Shown piece after piece: positions 47,243 to 55,225 of a stretch of 64,000 nt of DNA. The notes under the pieces are model-generated. The model was not told where the DNA came from, made no database searches, and saw nothing but the letters and a program-made list of their open reading frames with translations. A program made the position numbers and the translations under genes. This DNA comes from CAVWXT01 sp963759115. GTDB lineage: Bacteria > Planctomycetota > Planctomycetia > Pirellulales > Thermoguttaceae. The stretch covers positions 62,001-126,000 of the forward strand of contig CAVWXT010000006.1 in the NCBI GenBank assembly GCA_963759115.1, given 5' to 3'. How positions within the stretch are numbered: the stretch's first letter is position 1; the number at the start of each line of letters is the position of its first letter.

Positions 47243-49618
47243 CTTCAGCAACTCTTCGATTCGCTGCTTGGCCGAGGGCATTTTGTCGCTTTGCGGATAC
47301 TTGTCGACGAGTTCCCGATACTGCTTGATGGCTTGTTCCTTGTTGTCCAACGCCTCGAAGCAGCGGCCCGCCTCGTAGGTCGCCTCGGCCTGCCACTGCG
47401 GATAGCTATAGCCGTAACTGACCTTGAAGAAGCTGCTCTTGGCCGCGGCGTAGTCCTTCCGCTGGAATTGGATCCGGCCGATCAAGAACTGCGCGCGGGC
47501 GGCAGGTTCACGATCGGTCTTGGCGAGCACTCGCTCATAGAGCGCCGCGGCCTCGTCGAGTTGGCCAAGGTTCTGCTCGACCCAGCCCAGCTCGCAGAGC
47601 GTTTCGGGCAACGAAGGAGAGTCGGGGAAGCTGCTCGACGTACCTGGTCAAAAGTTCCCGGGCCTTCTCCCATTGCGCCGACTGGACGGCCGCCTGCCCG
47701 GCGTGCAGCAGCACGAGTTGCTCGAAGTCCTTGCCCGCGGTATTCTTCACCTGTTGGTAGGCGGAGAGCGCCTCGGCGAACTTCTTCTGTTTCAACAGCG
47801 ATTCGCCTTCGAGGAAAGCAGCCTTCTCAGCTAAATCCGTTTGGCCGAAGCGGCCGGCCGTCTGCCAGGCGGCGTGATAGGCCGTGGCGGCCTTCGCGAG
47901 ATCGCCCGATTGGAGCGCGGACTCTCCCACGCGATACTGTGCCTCGGCTGCCAGCGGGCTGTTGCCGTGTTCTGCCGCCAATCGGGCGAAGACTCGGGTG
48001 GCCTCCTTCTCCTTGCCTTGCCGGTTCAGCGCCCAGGCCAGTTCGTACAGCACCTTGTCGGCGCCGGCGTACTTCGGATTCTCGTCGAGGAGCGTTTGGA
48101 AGATGGCCGAGGCATCGACGTACTTCTGCAAGGCCGCCTCGCAGAGTCCCCACAAGTATCGGGCGTCCGACTTTTCCGCCGGCGTGGGATCGGCTGCCAA
48201 GAACGCCCGAATGTCATCGATCGCCGGCGCATATTTCTTCAATTGGTGCCGGGCAACGCCGCGGGCGTAGCGGACCCGGGGCATCAACTTGTGATCGGGG
48301 TATTTCTGCACCCACTCGTCCAACACCGCCTCGGCGGCCGCGGAGTCGTTCTGACTGAGCGTCGTCCAACCTCGGCCGTAAAGTGCGTGCGGCGCCAGCG
48401 GGCTCTGCGGCCATTTATCGATCACCTGCTGATATTCGGCGGCGGCGGTCGCAAAATCGCCCCCGGCGTAGGCGCCCTCACCCAGCCGGTAGTGGGCGCG
48501 ATCCAATAACCGGCTGTCGGGAAACTCGGCGATCAGCCGTTCCAGCGTGGCCTTCGCCTTCTGGTTGTTCTTCGAGGCGCTGTAGGCCTGGGCCAACAAC
48601 AGCATCGCGTCGTCGGCCTGCCGCCACTTCGGTTGGGCGGCCAACGACGCCTCGAGCGACTTCGCCGCGGCATCGAACTCATTCAACTCCACCTGGCTGC
48701 CGCCCAGCAGGTAATGGGCCTCGGCCAGAACGTCCGCATTGGGCAGTCCGGCAGGAAACGGCTGGAGCAGGGCAACCGTTTCGGCATATTTTTTCTGCAC
48801 GTAGAGCGACGAGGCGTAGCGGACCTTCCAAGCGTTGGCGTCGGCGTGATCGGGATGCTTCCGCAGCAGTTCGGCGAACAGCTTCTCGGCTTCGGCGAAC
48901 TGGCCCAATTGCAGACGGCTTTCGGCTGCCACGTAGGTTGCGCCGGCGGCCCGTTCGTTGTCGGGATATGCGGCCAGGAAGGCTTGCGCGTGCTCCAGCG
49001 CCCGCGGAAAGTCGCCTTGGTCCAAGGCCGTGAGGCCGGCCATGTACCGGGCGTCGGCGGCGAGCTTGTCGTGGGGAAATCTGGCCAACAATTGGGCGTA
49101 CATTTCCGCGGCCTGCGGCCTCTTGCCGCGCTGATAAAGGCATTCGCCGCGGTAGAAGAGGGCCTGGGCAACGTGATCTCCCTCGGGATACTTCGTGATG
49201 ATGGTGTTGAACGAGTCCGCGGCAGCGTCGTACACCTCGGGCTTGCCGGAACGGGCCAGGTTGTATTGCGTCACTCCCAAGTACAAATACGTGGCGTCCA
49301 GCCGATCGAGCTTGGGATAGCTCTTCAGCACGATCTCGAAGCACTGCTGGGCCAGATCGAGCTTGTTGATCCGGAGGTAGCAGACGCCGAGTTGGTGAAA
49401 CGCCCGGCCGCGGCGAGGATCGGCCTGGTAGGTGTCAATGAACTTCACCCAGAGTTCGGCGGCCGGCCCGTAATCATCGTGGTTCTGCAGCGCCAAGGCC
49501 GCCTCGTACTGTCGCGTGGCCGCCGCGGATTTCTCTTGCGCACCGCCCGGCCTACGGGGCCGGAGATCACCAGCGCCAACAGCAGGCCGTTGCAGGCGGC
49601 CCGGACGATCGTTCGCAT
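47189..49618 (-). CDS. Large exported TPR protein, two frameshifts, 3' end replaced by IS30
   Basis: Starts at 49618 (MRTIVRAACNGLLLALVISG, signal peptide), changes frame near 49540, then runs as about 20 tetratricopeptide units. Examples are AAELWVKFIDTYQADPRRGRAFHQLGVCYLRI and AADSFNTIITKYPEGDHVAQALFYRGECLYQRGKRPQAAEMYAQLL. A second frame change occurs near 47625. Repeats with YPxxxxAxxAxYxxG resemble the YbgF/BamD-type 34-residue units of envelope proteins. The normal coding sequence ends near RIEELLKPAV. The last residues (KSKSQPLGERRELR) and the stop are supplied by the IS30 right end. Likely periplasmic; partners unknown. Confidence 0.8.
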
Positions 49619-49850
49619 GGCAGGCACCACCTGGCGGAGTGTTCTTGTTGAGAGAGGTCCTTGGATAGGCAGGCGACCGTCAATTATTCCACGATGGGAG
49701 CGAAATTGCCAGCACTGCCAGAGCGAACGCTTCTCATCCTACGACACCGCCGCTGGGGGGTGTACCTTGCTGTCCCTGTCGCGGCTCCCTATGGTAGGGT
49801 TTTTCGGCCCGGCACAAACGCCGGCGCCGAACAGCCCGTTGAAAAAGCTG

Positions 49851-50638
49851 ATAGGGGTAGGGAAGGCCGGTTAAGTTCCCGGCCTCCCCTCCCTCCGAAC
49901 CGGACTGGCGGATTTCCCGCATCCGGCTCTCCGGTTAGTGGTGTTACCTCGTAGAGGATTGGTGAACCGAGCGCGGGAAGGAAACAAGGTTCCTTCTCGG
50001 GATCGGCAGAAGCGAAAGGCCCTGACCTTCACGGGAAGGCCACCAACATGCAACATCGACGGTGCGGCCAATCTGAGCCAAGTTACGTGTGCCTGACGCA
50101 GTCCGTCGTGGCTAGTCGTTGCCGACACTCGCGGTACGGTGTGGTTTTGGCCGTGCGTCATGTTTCATCCCCTTTCCTGCGTCCCTTTGCTCGACGGGCA
50201 TTGCCCCGCTTCCTCGCTCGTATGGACGCTCTGACTCCTGGGCGGTCGATTCTTCGTATCCTTATCAGGGACAATGAACTTCGTCCTTGTACCCGCCCAG
50301 GTCTCCTTGCTTCATGTATCAAACCTTCCGACCGTTCCGCCTCCAACCACCTGTTGCCGCCTCTGGGGCTTGGTTTGGTTTCCCCCCGGAGCTTACCGCG
50401 CAGGTCTGCCGACCGCATCCCTTGCGAGGACCACAGCGTCACTTGGGCTTCGCCTTTTCCTAGCAGGCTCGCCACGACAACCGGCCGAATCGAGTTCGTC
50501 ATCCTGCGGACCAGCCGTTCACCTTCAGTTGCTCTCCACCCCCTCTCACGAGGACGCAGTTACTTTCGGTTACGAAGTTCAAACCCAATTTCGACAAGGA
50601 CTTGCACCTTGCTGATTCGATACACTCACAAGCGCACT
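49851..50638 (-). ncRNA. ORF-less group II intron
   Basis: On the minus strand the element opens GTGCGCTTGTGAGTG at 50638, matching the GUGYG 5' consensus. Near the other end is a domain V hairpin, GAGCCGGATGCGGG-AAAT-CCGCCAGTCCGGTTC (49906-49938 approx.), with the catalytic AGC. A domain VI stem GGAGGCCGG/CCGGCCTTCC with an internal AACTTAA follows, and the 3' end is CTACCCCTAT (AY) at 49851. The length is 788 nt, and the domain IV region contains only remnants (GGGGATGAAACATGACGCAC...), with no reverse-transcriptase ORF in any frame. It would need a maturase from elsewhere to splice or move. It immediately follows a perfect stem-loop (50639-50708), the kind of target preferred by class C introns, although its size fits other classes better. 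Confidence 0.8.
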
Positions 50639-50708
50639 AGGAGGCGACTCCAGTCGCCGATGGCCATGTAAAATCCGCGGAAGATCGGCGACTGGAGTCG
50701 CCTCCTAC
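50639..50708. repeat. Perfect 24-bp inverted repeat (hairpin)
   Basis: TAGGAGGCGACTCCAGTCGC and following bases (50639-50662) are exactly complementary to 50685-50708, with a 22-base loop. The arms are themselves partly palindromic (GGCGACTCCAGTCGCC), giving a cruciform-like unit. It forms the 5' exon boundary of the intron. Confidence 0.9.
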
Positions 50709-50774
50709 AACCACAAACCGACTTTTTCAACAGACTGCTAACGTTCGCGGCACTAGAGCAAGCACAGGAACCAA

Positions 50775-51746
50775 GTGCCTGACTTTATCTCCCCAAGTTC
50801 CCTGCAATGGATGGGATTTGGAATCCTGGTGGCCGTCCTGCTCGGGTTGGACCTGCTGGTGTTCCATCGGCACGATCGCGCACCCTCGCTGCGGGAATCG
50901 GCCGGCTGGAGCGTTTTCTGGATTAGTCTGGCACTCCTTTTCAACGGCGTCGTCTGGTGGTGGGACGGCCCGAAGGCCGGCACGGAGTTCCTCGCCGCCT
51001 ATCTGATCGAGAAGGCGCTGTCGATGGACAACATCTTCGTGTTCGTGGTGATCTTCCGCTTCTTCGCCATCCCCCGGATGTACCAGTATCGCGTGTTGTT
51101 TTGGGGGATCCTGGGGGCGATCTTCATGCGGCTGGCGTTCATTTTGGCGGGAATCGAATTGATCCATCGTTTCGATTGGATCATGCCGGTTTTCGGGCTG
51201 TTTCTCATGTACACCGGCTACAAGTTGGCGCGGCACAGCGGCGTCGAAGTCCATCCGGAGAACAACCTTGTGCTGAAGATCGCCCGGCGTTTCCTTCGGG
51301 TCGCGCACGGCGACCATCGTCAGCATGGCCACGGCTTCTTCGCGCACGATCGGGGCCGGTGGTGCATTACGCCGCTCTTTCTGACCTTGTTGGCGATCGA
51401 GAGCACCGACGTCGTGTTTGCCGTCGACAGCGTGCCCGCGGTGATCGCGATCACCAGCGACCGATTCATCGCCTTCAGCTCGAACATATTTGCCATCCTC
51501 GGCCTTCGGGCGCTGTACTTCCTGTTGGCCGGCAGCGTCGATCTGTTCCGCTACTTGCATTACGGTCTCGCCGCCATTCTCTCCCTTGTGGGCGTGAAGA
51601 TGTTGGTCTCGTTCGGGCTCAAGCGTCAGGGCATGGAGGAACTGCCCCCGTGGGCATCACTGGTAGGTGTCGCGGTGTTGTTGGCAATTTCCATCGTCGC
51701 GTCGATCATCGCAAAGAGGAGAGAGGAACGGAGGAATGATGAATGA
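50775..51746 (+). CDS. TerC/Alx family integral membrane protein
   Basis: 323 residues, GTG start at 50775. About eight helices. TerC signatures are AAYLIEKALSMDNIFVFVVIFRFFAIP and FLTLLAIESTDVVFAVDSVPAVIAITSDRFIAFSSNIFAILGLRALYFLLAG, with the paired acidic residues (E-D; ESTD, AVDS) proposed to coordinate metal. The long cytoplasmic loop is His-rich (RVAHGDHRQHGHGFFAHDRG), consistent with metal binding. Alx/TerC proteins are linked to Mn(II) export and tellurite resistance. It stands alone between two repeat elements. Confidence 0.92.
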   Translation: MPDFISPSSLQWMGFGILVAVLLGLDLLVFHRHDRAPSLRESAGWSVFWISLALLFNGVVWWWDGPKAGTEFLAAYLIEKALSMDNIFVFVVIFRFFAIPRMYQYRVLFWGILGAIFMRLAFILAGIELIHRFDWIMPVFGLFLMYTGYKLARHSGVEVHPENNLVLKIARRFLRVAHGDHRQHGHGFFAHDRGRWCITPLFLTLLAIESTDVVFAVDSVPAVIAITSDRFIAFSSNIFAILGLRALYFLLAGSVDLFRYLHYGLAAILSLVGVKMLVSFGLKRQGMEELPPWASLVGVAVLLAISIVASIIAKRREERRNDE

Positions 51747-51796
51747 GGAATGATGATTGATGAATTGGAGGAAACAAGCCGCCATCATTTGCCGAC

Positions 51797-51902
51797 CGCT
51801 AACAGCCCGCTGAAAAAGGGGACAGGCACCTCACGACCGTTGTTTCTCGCAGGGTTTTCGCTTGTCCGTTCGGAGCCAGTCCCCTTTTTCAACAGACCGC
51901 CG
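51797..51902. repeat. Short copy of the AACAGCCCGCTGAAAAAG inverted-repeat element
   Basis: AACAGCCCGCTGAAAAAGGG (from 51800) and CCCCTTTTTCAACAGACCGC (to 51902) form the ends. The next inner bases also pair (GGACAGGCACC with GGAGCCAGTCC). The roughly 45-base interior (TCACGACCGTTGTTTCTCGC...) has no ORF. It is flanked on both sides by inverted AATGATGA repeats (51733-51754 and 51925-51957). Confidence 0.7.
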
Positions 51903-51958
51903 ATCGCCGACCTCTGGCTCGATCATTCATCATTCCTCATTCATCACTCATCATTCCC

Positions 51959-52963
51959 ATGAAACACTGTCTTGTTACCGGCGGAGCGGGGTTCATCGGC
52001 AGCCACCTGGTCGAAGCGCTGCTGGCGCGCGGCGATCGGGTGGCGGTCATCGACGACGAGTCGACCGGCTCGATCGACAACCTGGCCGCCGTCTTGAGCC
52101 ATCCCCGGCTCAGTTACACCAAGGGCACCGTGGCCGACGAGGAGCTCGTGCGGCGGCTGGCGGCTGGTGCCGAAGAGGTGTACCACCTGGCGGCCGCGGT
52201 GGGCGTGCAACTCATCGCCCGGAGCCCGATCCGCACCATTGAAACCAACATCTACACCACGGAACTGCTGCTCAGCGAGTTGGGCCGGCTGGCGGCCGCG
52301 GGCCGGGGCGTCAAGTTCTTCCTGGCCAGCACCAGCGAGGTGTACGGCAAGAATCCCCAGCCGCGTTGGACGGAAGAGGACGATCTGGTGTTTGGCCCCA
52401 CCACTCGCCCGCGCTGGTCGTACGGCGCGTCGAAGGCGATCGACGAGTTTTTGGCCCTGGCCTATTGGCGCGAGCGGAAGCTGCCGGTGGTTGTGGGGCG
52501 ACTGTTCAACGTGGTGGGGCCCCGGCAGACGGGGGCCTATGGCATGGTGCTGCCGCGCTTCGTCGACGCCGCTCTGGCGGGCCGGCCGCTGGTGGTTCAC
52601 GATGACGGTCGGCAGCAGCGGTGTTTCGCCCACGTCAGCGACGTAGTCGGCATGATCCTCGGCCTGATGGCCTGCCCGGTGGCCACCGGCGGGGTGTTCA
52701 ACGTCGGCAGCGACCAGCCGGTCAGCATCTTGGAGTTGGCGCAGCGGGTAATTGCGGCGGTCAATCCATCGCTGGAGATCCAGTTTCTCAGCTACGCCGA
52801 TGCCTATGACAAGGATTTTGAAGACTGCCGCTGCCGCGTGCCCGACCTGGCCAAGATGCGGGCAATGCTCAGTTTCGCGCCGCGTTACGGCCTGGACGAC
52901 ATAATCCGCGAGGTGGTGGCGTGGAAACGAGAGCGGTCGGCTCAGGTTGGGGCCTCGGACTGA
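51959..52963 (+). CDS. NAD-dependent nucleotide-sugar epimerase/dehydratase (extended SDR)
   Basis: 334 residues. GGAGFIGSHLVEALL (NAD-binding GxxGxxG), VIDDESTGSIDNL, VYHLAAAVGVQL, FLASTSEVYGK (catalytic Ser/Thr), WSYGASKAIDEFLAL (YxxxK) and VVVGRLFNVVGPRQTGAYGMVLPRFV. These fit the UDP-glucose 4-epimerase / UDP-glucuronate decarboxylase group; 'SxxYGASKxxDE' resembles the decarboxylase branch. It probably supplies activated sugars for a surface polysaccharide together with the UDP-sugar dehydrogenase at 55226. The substrate cannot be fixed from sequence alone. Confidence 0.88.
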   Translation: MKHCLVTGGAGFIGSHLVEALLARGDRVAVIDDESTGSIDNLAAVLSHPRLSYTKGTVADEELVRRLAAGAEEVYHLAAAVGVQLIARSPIRTIETNIYTTELLLSELGRLAAAGRGVKFFLASTSEVYGKNPQPRWTEEDDLVFGPTTRPRWSYGASKAIDEFLALAYWRERKLPVVVGRLFNVVGPRQTGAYGMVLPRFVDAALAGRPLVVHDDGRQQRCFAHVSDVVGMILGLMACPVATGGVFNVGSDQPVSILELAQRVIAAVNPSLEIQFLSYADAYDKDFEDCRCRVPDLAKMRAMLSFAPRYGLDDIIREVVAWKRERSAQVGASD

Positions 52964-52967
52964 TCCT

Positions 52968-53285
52968 TCAGCTTCTTGCCGCCATAGGTTGCATCGTCTG
53001 TAGGGTCTTGACCTCACGGTTGATGCGTTTCGTCATTTTGGCCTCTGCCATTTCGAGGTCATAACGGGCCTGTAGACGCAGCCACACCGCGGCCCCCGTA
53101 CCAAAGTAGCGCGCCAATCTCAATGCGGTATCTGCCGTGATGGAACGCCGACCACGCACAATCTGGCTGATCCGCAATGCCGGCACGCCAATATCTCTCG
53201 CTACGCGGTATTGGCTCAATCCTAACGGCTTCATGAAGTCCTCCAGCAAGACCTCGCCGGGATGAACGGGGGGAAGTCGTTTCAT
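52968..53285 (-). CDS. higA: HigA-family antitoxin
   Basis: 105 residues. RLPPVHPGEVLLEDFMKPLGLSQYRVARDIGVPALRISQIVRGRRSITADTALRLARYFGTGAAVWLRLQARYDLEMAE is the textbook HigA/VapI XRE helix-turn-helix. It represses its own operon and neutralises HigB. It lies ten bases after the toxin gene, in the toxin-first order usual for higBA. Confidence 0.92.
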   Translation of the reverse strand: MKRLPPVHPGEVLLEDFMKPLGLSQYRVARDIGVPALRISQIVRGRRSITADTALRLARYFGTGAAVWLRLQARYDLEMAEAKMTKRINREVKTLQTMQPMAARS

Positions 53286-53295
53286 AGCATACCTC

Positions 53296-53580
53296 TTATC
53301 TGTGATAGTCCACGATTTCTACGCCTTTCGCTTTGCCCTTTGCCCAGGCGAAGCAAATGCGATATTGGTCGTTGATGCGGATACTGTATTGACCTGTTCG
53401 GTCTCCATGTAGTGCTTCAAGTCGGTTGCCAGGCAGCGCGGTCAGGTCGCGCAAATCCTCGGCATCGTCGAGGTAGACCAGTTTGCACCGCGCCGTCCTC
53501 TGGATGGTCAGAGGCCATTTCCCAGAGACGATGCCTTTGAAGATTTCTTCCGTCTCGGGGTCGGCAGAAGACTCAATCAT
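53296..53580 (-). CDS. higB: HigB-family toxin
   Basis: 94 residues. The RelE-superfamily fold has ARCKLVYLDDAEDLRDLTALPGNRLEALHGDRTGQYSIRINDQYRICFAWAKGKAKGVEIVDYHR. 'LxxLPGNRLExLxGDRxGQYSIRINDQYRICF' and the terminal DYH are the HigB/killer-protein signature (ribosome-dependent mRNA cleavage). The first 20 residues (MIESSADPETEEIFKGIVSG) match 'FxxxxTExIFxG' only loosely but fall in the right place. Confidence 0.92.
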   Translation of the reverse strand: MIESSADPETEEIFKGIVSGKWPLTIQRTARCKLVYLDDAEDLRDLTALPGNRLEALHGDRTGQYSIRINDQYRICFAWAKGKAKGVEIVDYHR

Positions 53581-53652
53581 CTCTCAATAGTATCACATAA
53601 CGATACTATGGGCAAGAGGTGTTCCTGCAGTATCTTGGCGGGGGGTAATCGT

Positions 53653-54120
53653 TCACCGGGGGCTGCCCCACTTTTCGCGGCTGAGTTGAACTGCGGGATG
53701 GGCATTCGGACAATCGGCGATCCACTCCTCAACATCGAGGATTCGCCATTCGAGGCCGCGCCAAAACGTCCGTCCAAGCTCATTGCGAGTGAATAGACGG
53801 ATGTTGCATCCCGGCAGTCCGATCGCGGCGAGTTCGTTTAGACACACATGGACCAGCAGACGTCCGACTCTACGGCGTCTATACCCCGGGTGAACCGCAA
53901 GGTGCGACAGGTAGCCGCGCCGGCCGTCGTGGCCACACAACACTGCTGCGATGATTCGCTTCCCGTCCCGCACGACTTGACTGAGACCAGGATTCCTGTG
54001 CAGAAAGAAATGAATCTGTTCCCGCGAATCCGATCGGTCGTCGAGCAGCACTCCTTCGCACGACAACCACAACGCGCGAACCTCATCGTAATCAGCGGGA
54101 CTCATCATCTCACTCTTCAC
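53653..54120 (-). CDS. GNAT-family N-acetyltransferase
   Basis: 155 residues. IIAAVLCGHDGRRGYLSHLAVHPGYRRRRVGRLLVHVCLNEL contains the acetyl-CoA-binding V-x-P-x-[R]RRxVGRxL motif A. MSPADYDEVRALWLSCEGV is a usual GNAT start, and NIRLFTRNELGRTFWRGLEWRI the C-terminal strand-helix. In some genomes small GNATs of this style are toxins, but no antitoxin-like ribbon-helix-helix gene is adjacent, so a metabolic or RimI-like role is as likely. Confidence 0.85.
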   Translation of the reverse strand: MKSEMMSPADYDEVRALWLSCEGVLLDDRSDSREQIHFFLHRNPGLSQVVRDGKRIIAAVLCGHDGRRGYLSHLAVHPGYRRRRVGRLLVHVCLNELAAIGLPGCNIRLFTRNELGRTFWRGLEWRILDVEEWIADCPNAHPAVQLSREKWGSPR

Positions 54121-54300
54121 GTTTCACACCTCATTGATCTGATGGCCTGACGCTCAGGTTCGTCTGGGAACCAAGCCCGCCTCCCGTTTAAGACAGGACC
54201 CATCATCAAGTACGACAACTCGCTTGCCCCTTTTCCATCTTGCTTCGTTCCGCGCCGGCTCAGCGCGCCCTTTGCCCCAGAGCGGGAAAACCTTCGTTCC

Positions 54301-54507
54301 TCAAACGGCGGCTGTCGCTTCAACGGCGGGTAGGCTGAGGTACTCACGGACTTCCAACTGCATCCGGTCGATCTCCGCCAAGAATCCCGATGCCGACAAA
54401 CGGTAGTTGGCCGGGTTCGTTTCCACCTTCCGCAGATGGGCGAGTTGGGCCTGGAAATGACGAATTCTCTCCAGGGTCACTTCCATCTCTTGATCGTTCT
54501 TAATCAT
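54301..54507 (-). CDS. Small helical partner of the nucleotidyltransferase
   Basis: 68 residues: MIKNDQEMEVTLERIRHFQAQLAHLRKVETNPANYRLSASGFLAEIDRMQLEVREYLSLPA. Two long amphipathic helices joined by 'NPANYRLSASGF', a pattern I associate with small antitoxin-like proteins of bacterial TA loci. Its start overlaps the stop of the nucleotidyltransferase by four bases (54504-54507), so the two are coupled. Probable partner or antitoxin; function inferred from context. Confidence 0.6.
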   Translation of the reverse strand: MIKNDQEMEVTLERIRHFQAQLAHLRKVETNPANYRLSASGFLAEIDRMQLEVREYLSLPAVEATAAV

Positions 54508-54953
54508 GGGATTTCCTCGACGATTTCCACTATGCCGCGTTGGCCGCCTCCGCGCTTCACCTGCCAGTATTCTATCGTGGTTTGTTCGCCACCTAAAGCC
54601 GCCAAGCGACGCAACCAGAATACACTCGCGCCAAAGTGAGCATCGGCGGCAGCATGATCGAAAAGCAGTGCCGCTTCGCCTCGGATCTTGGCGCCATCAA
54701 ACGTGTCCGACATCACGAGGAACACGTCAAGGTCGTTCGGGTCCGGTTTGTCGGTTACAAAAGAGCCGAAGACCACAAACCGGGCCAGATGCCCGGTATC
54801 ACGGGCCAAACGGTAGATTCGCTCCAGACGTCGCGCCACGCCCTCACGTTGCGGCGACCCCGCGCCGAAATGCTCGATTACCTCCCGCAATGATGCCCGA
54901 TGTACGCCGAGCGGCAAATCCCCAACGCTCGTCAGCAGTGGCAACGGCATCAA
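54504..54953 (-). CDS. MNT-type nucleotidyltransferase domain protein
   Basis: 149 residues. HLARFVVFGSFVTDKPDPNDLDVFLVMSDTFD shows the minimal nucleotidyltransferase motif GSxxxxxPxxxDLDV with two acidic residues. Upstream helices (LREVIEHFGAGSPQREGVARRLERIYRLAR) are typical of the DUF6932/MNT group. The C-terminus (DHAAADAHFGASVFWLRRLAALGGEQTTIEYWQV) is conserved in look but unnamed. Coupled to a small helical protein. MNT proteins in TA modules modify partners or tRNA by nucleotidyl transfer; that role is inference. Confidence 0.7.
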   Translation of the reverse strand: MMPLPLLTSVGDLPLGVHRASLREVIEHFGAGSPQREGVARRLERIYRLARDTGHLARFVVFGSFVTDKPDPNDLDVFLVMSDTFDGAKIRGEAALLFDHAAADAHFGASVFWLRRLAALGGEQTTIEYWQVKRGGGQRGIVEIVEEIP

Positions 54954-55225
54954 GTTCTCCTCCTAGCCGTATTATCGAAAGGCGCAATCGCACCGACAAG
55001 ACCCCCCATTATTATAATGACATAACCCATCCTAGTGTGTATATTTCTTGCATCCCTACTCATTCCGGCTACAATAGAAGCTATGGATTGCGCCCGGCGC
55101 ATAGGTCTACGGGGTCGTGTTGCTCCCATCCGATCCAAGGTGCGGCTCAGACTGTCGGCTCGGTTTGTGCTATTGTCTATAAGAGGCACGCCGTTAGGGG
55201 GGCGATCACAACGGGAGACCAACCA

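Larger units (their letters stand above)
49830..50743. repeat. Inverted-repeat element (AACAGCCCGTTGAAAAAG ends) hosting a hairpin and a group II intron
   Basis: AACAGCCCGTTGAAAAAG (49830-49847) and CTTTTTCAACAGACTGCT (50723-50740) are imperfect reverse complements. A second, short copy of the same pair of ends is at 51797-51902. Between the ends here are the intron (49851-50638) and a perfect 24-bp hairpin (50639-50708). Confidence 0.7.

Noticed and set aside
50048..50671. 207-codon plus-strand ORF and 114-codon minus-strand ORF within the intron region
   Set aside because: They overlie conserved group II intron structure; neither shows reverse-transcriptase or maturase motifs.
50639..50708. 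24-bp hairpin as a simple rho-independent terminator
   Set aside because: There is no T tract on either side, the loop is 22 bases, and the arms are themselves palindromic. It fits a repeat unit better than a terminator.
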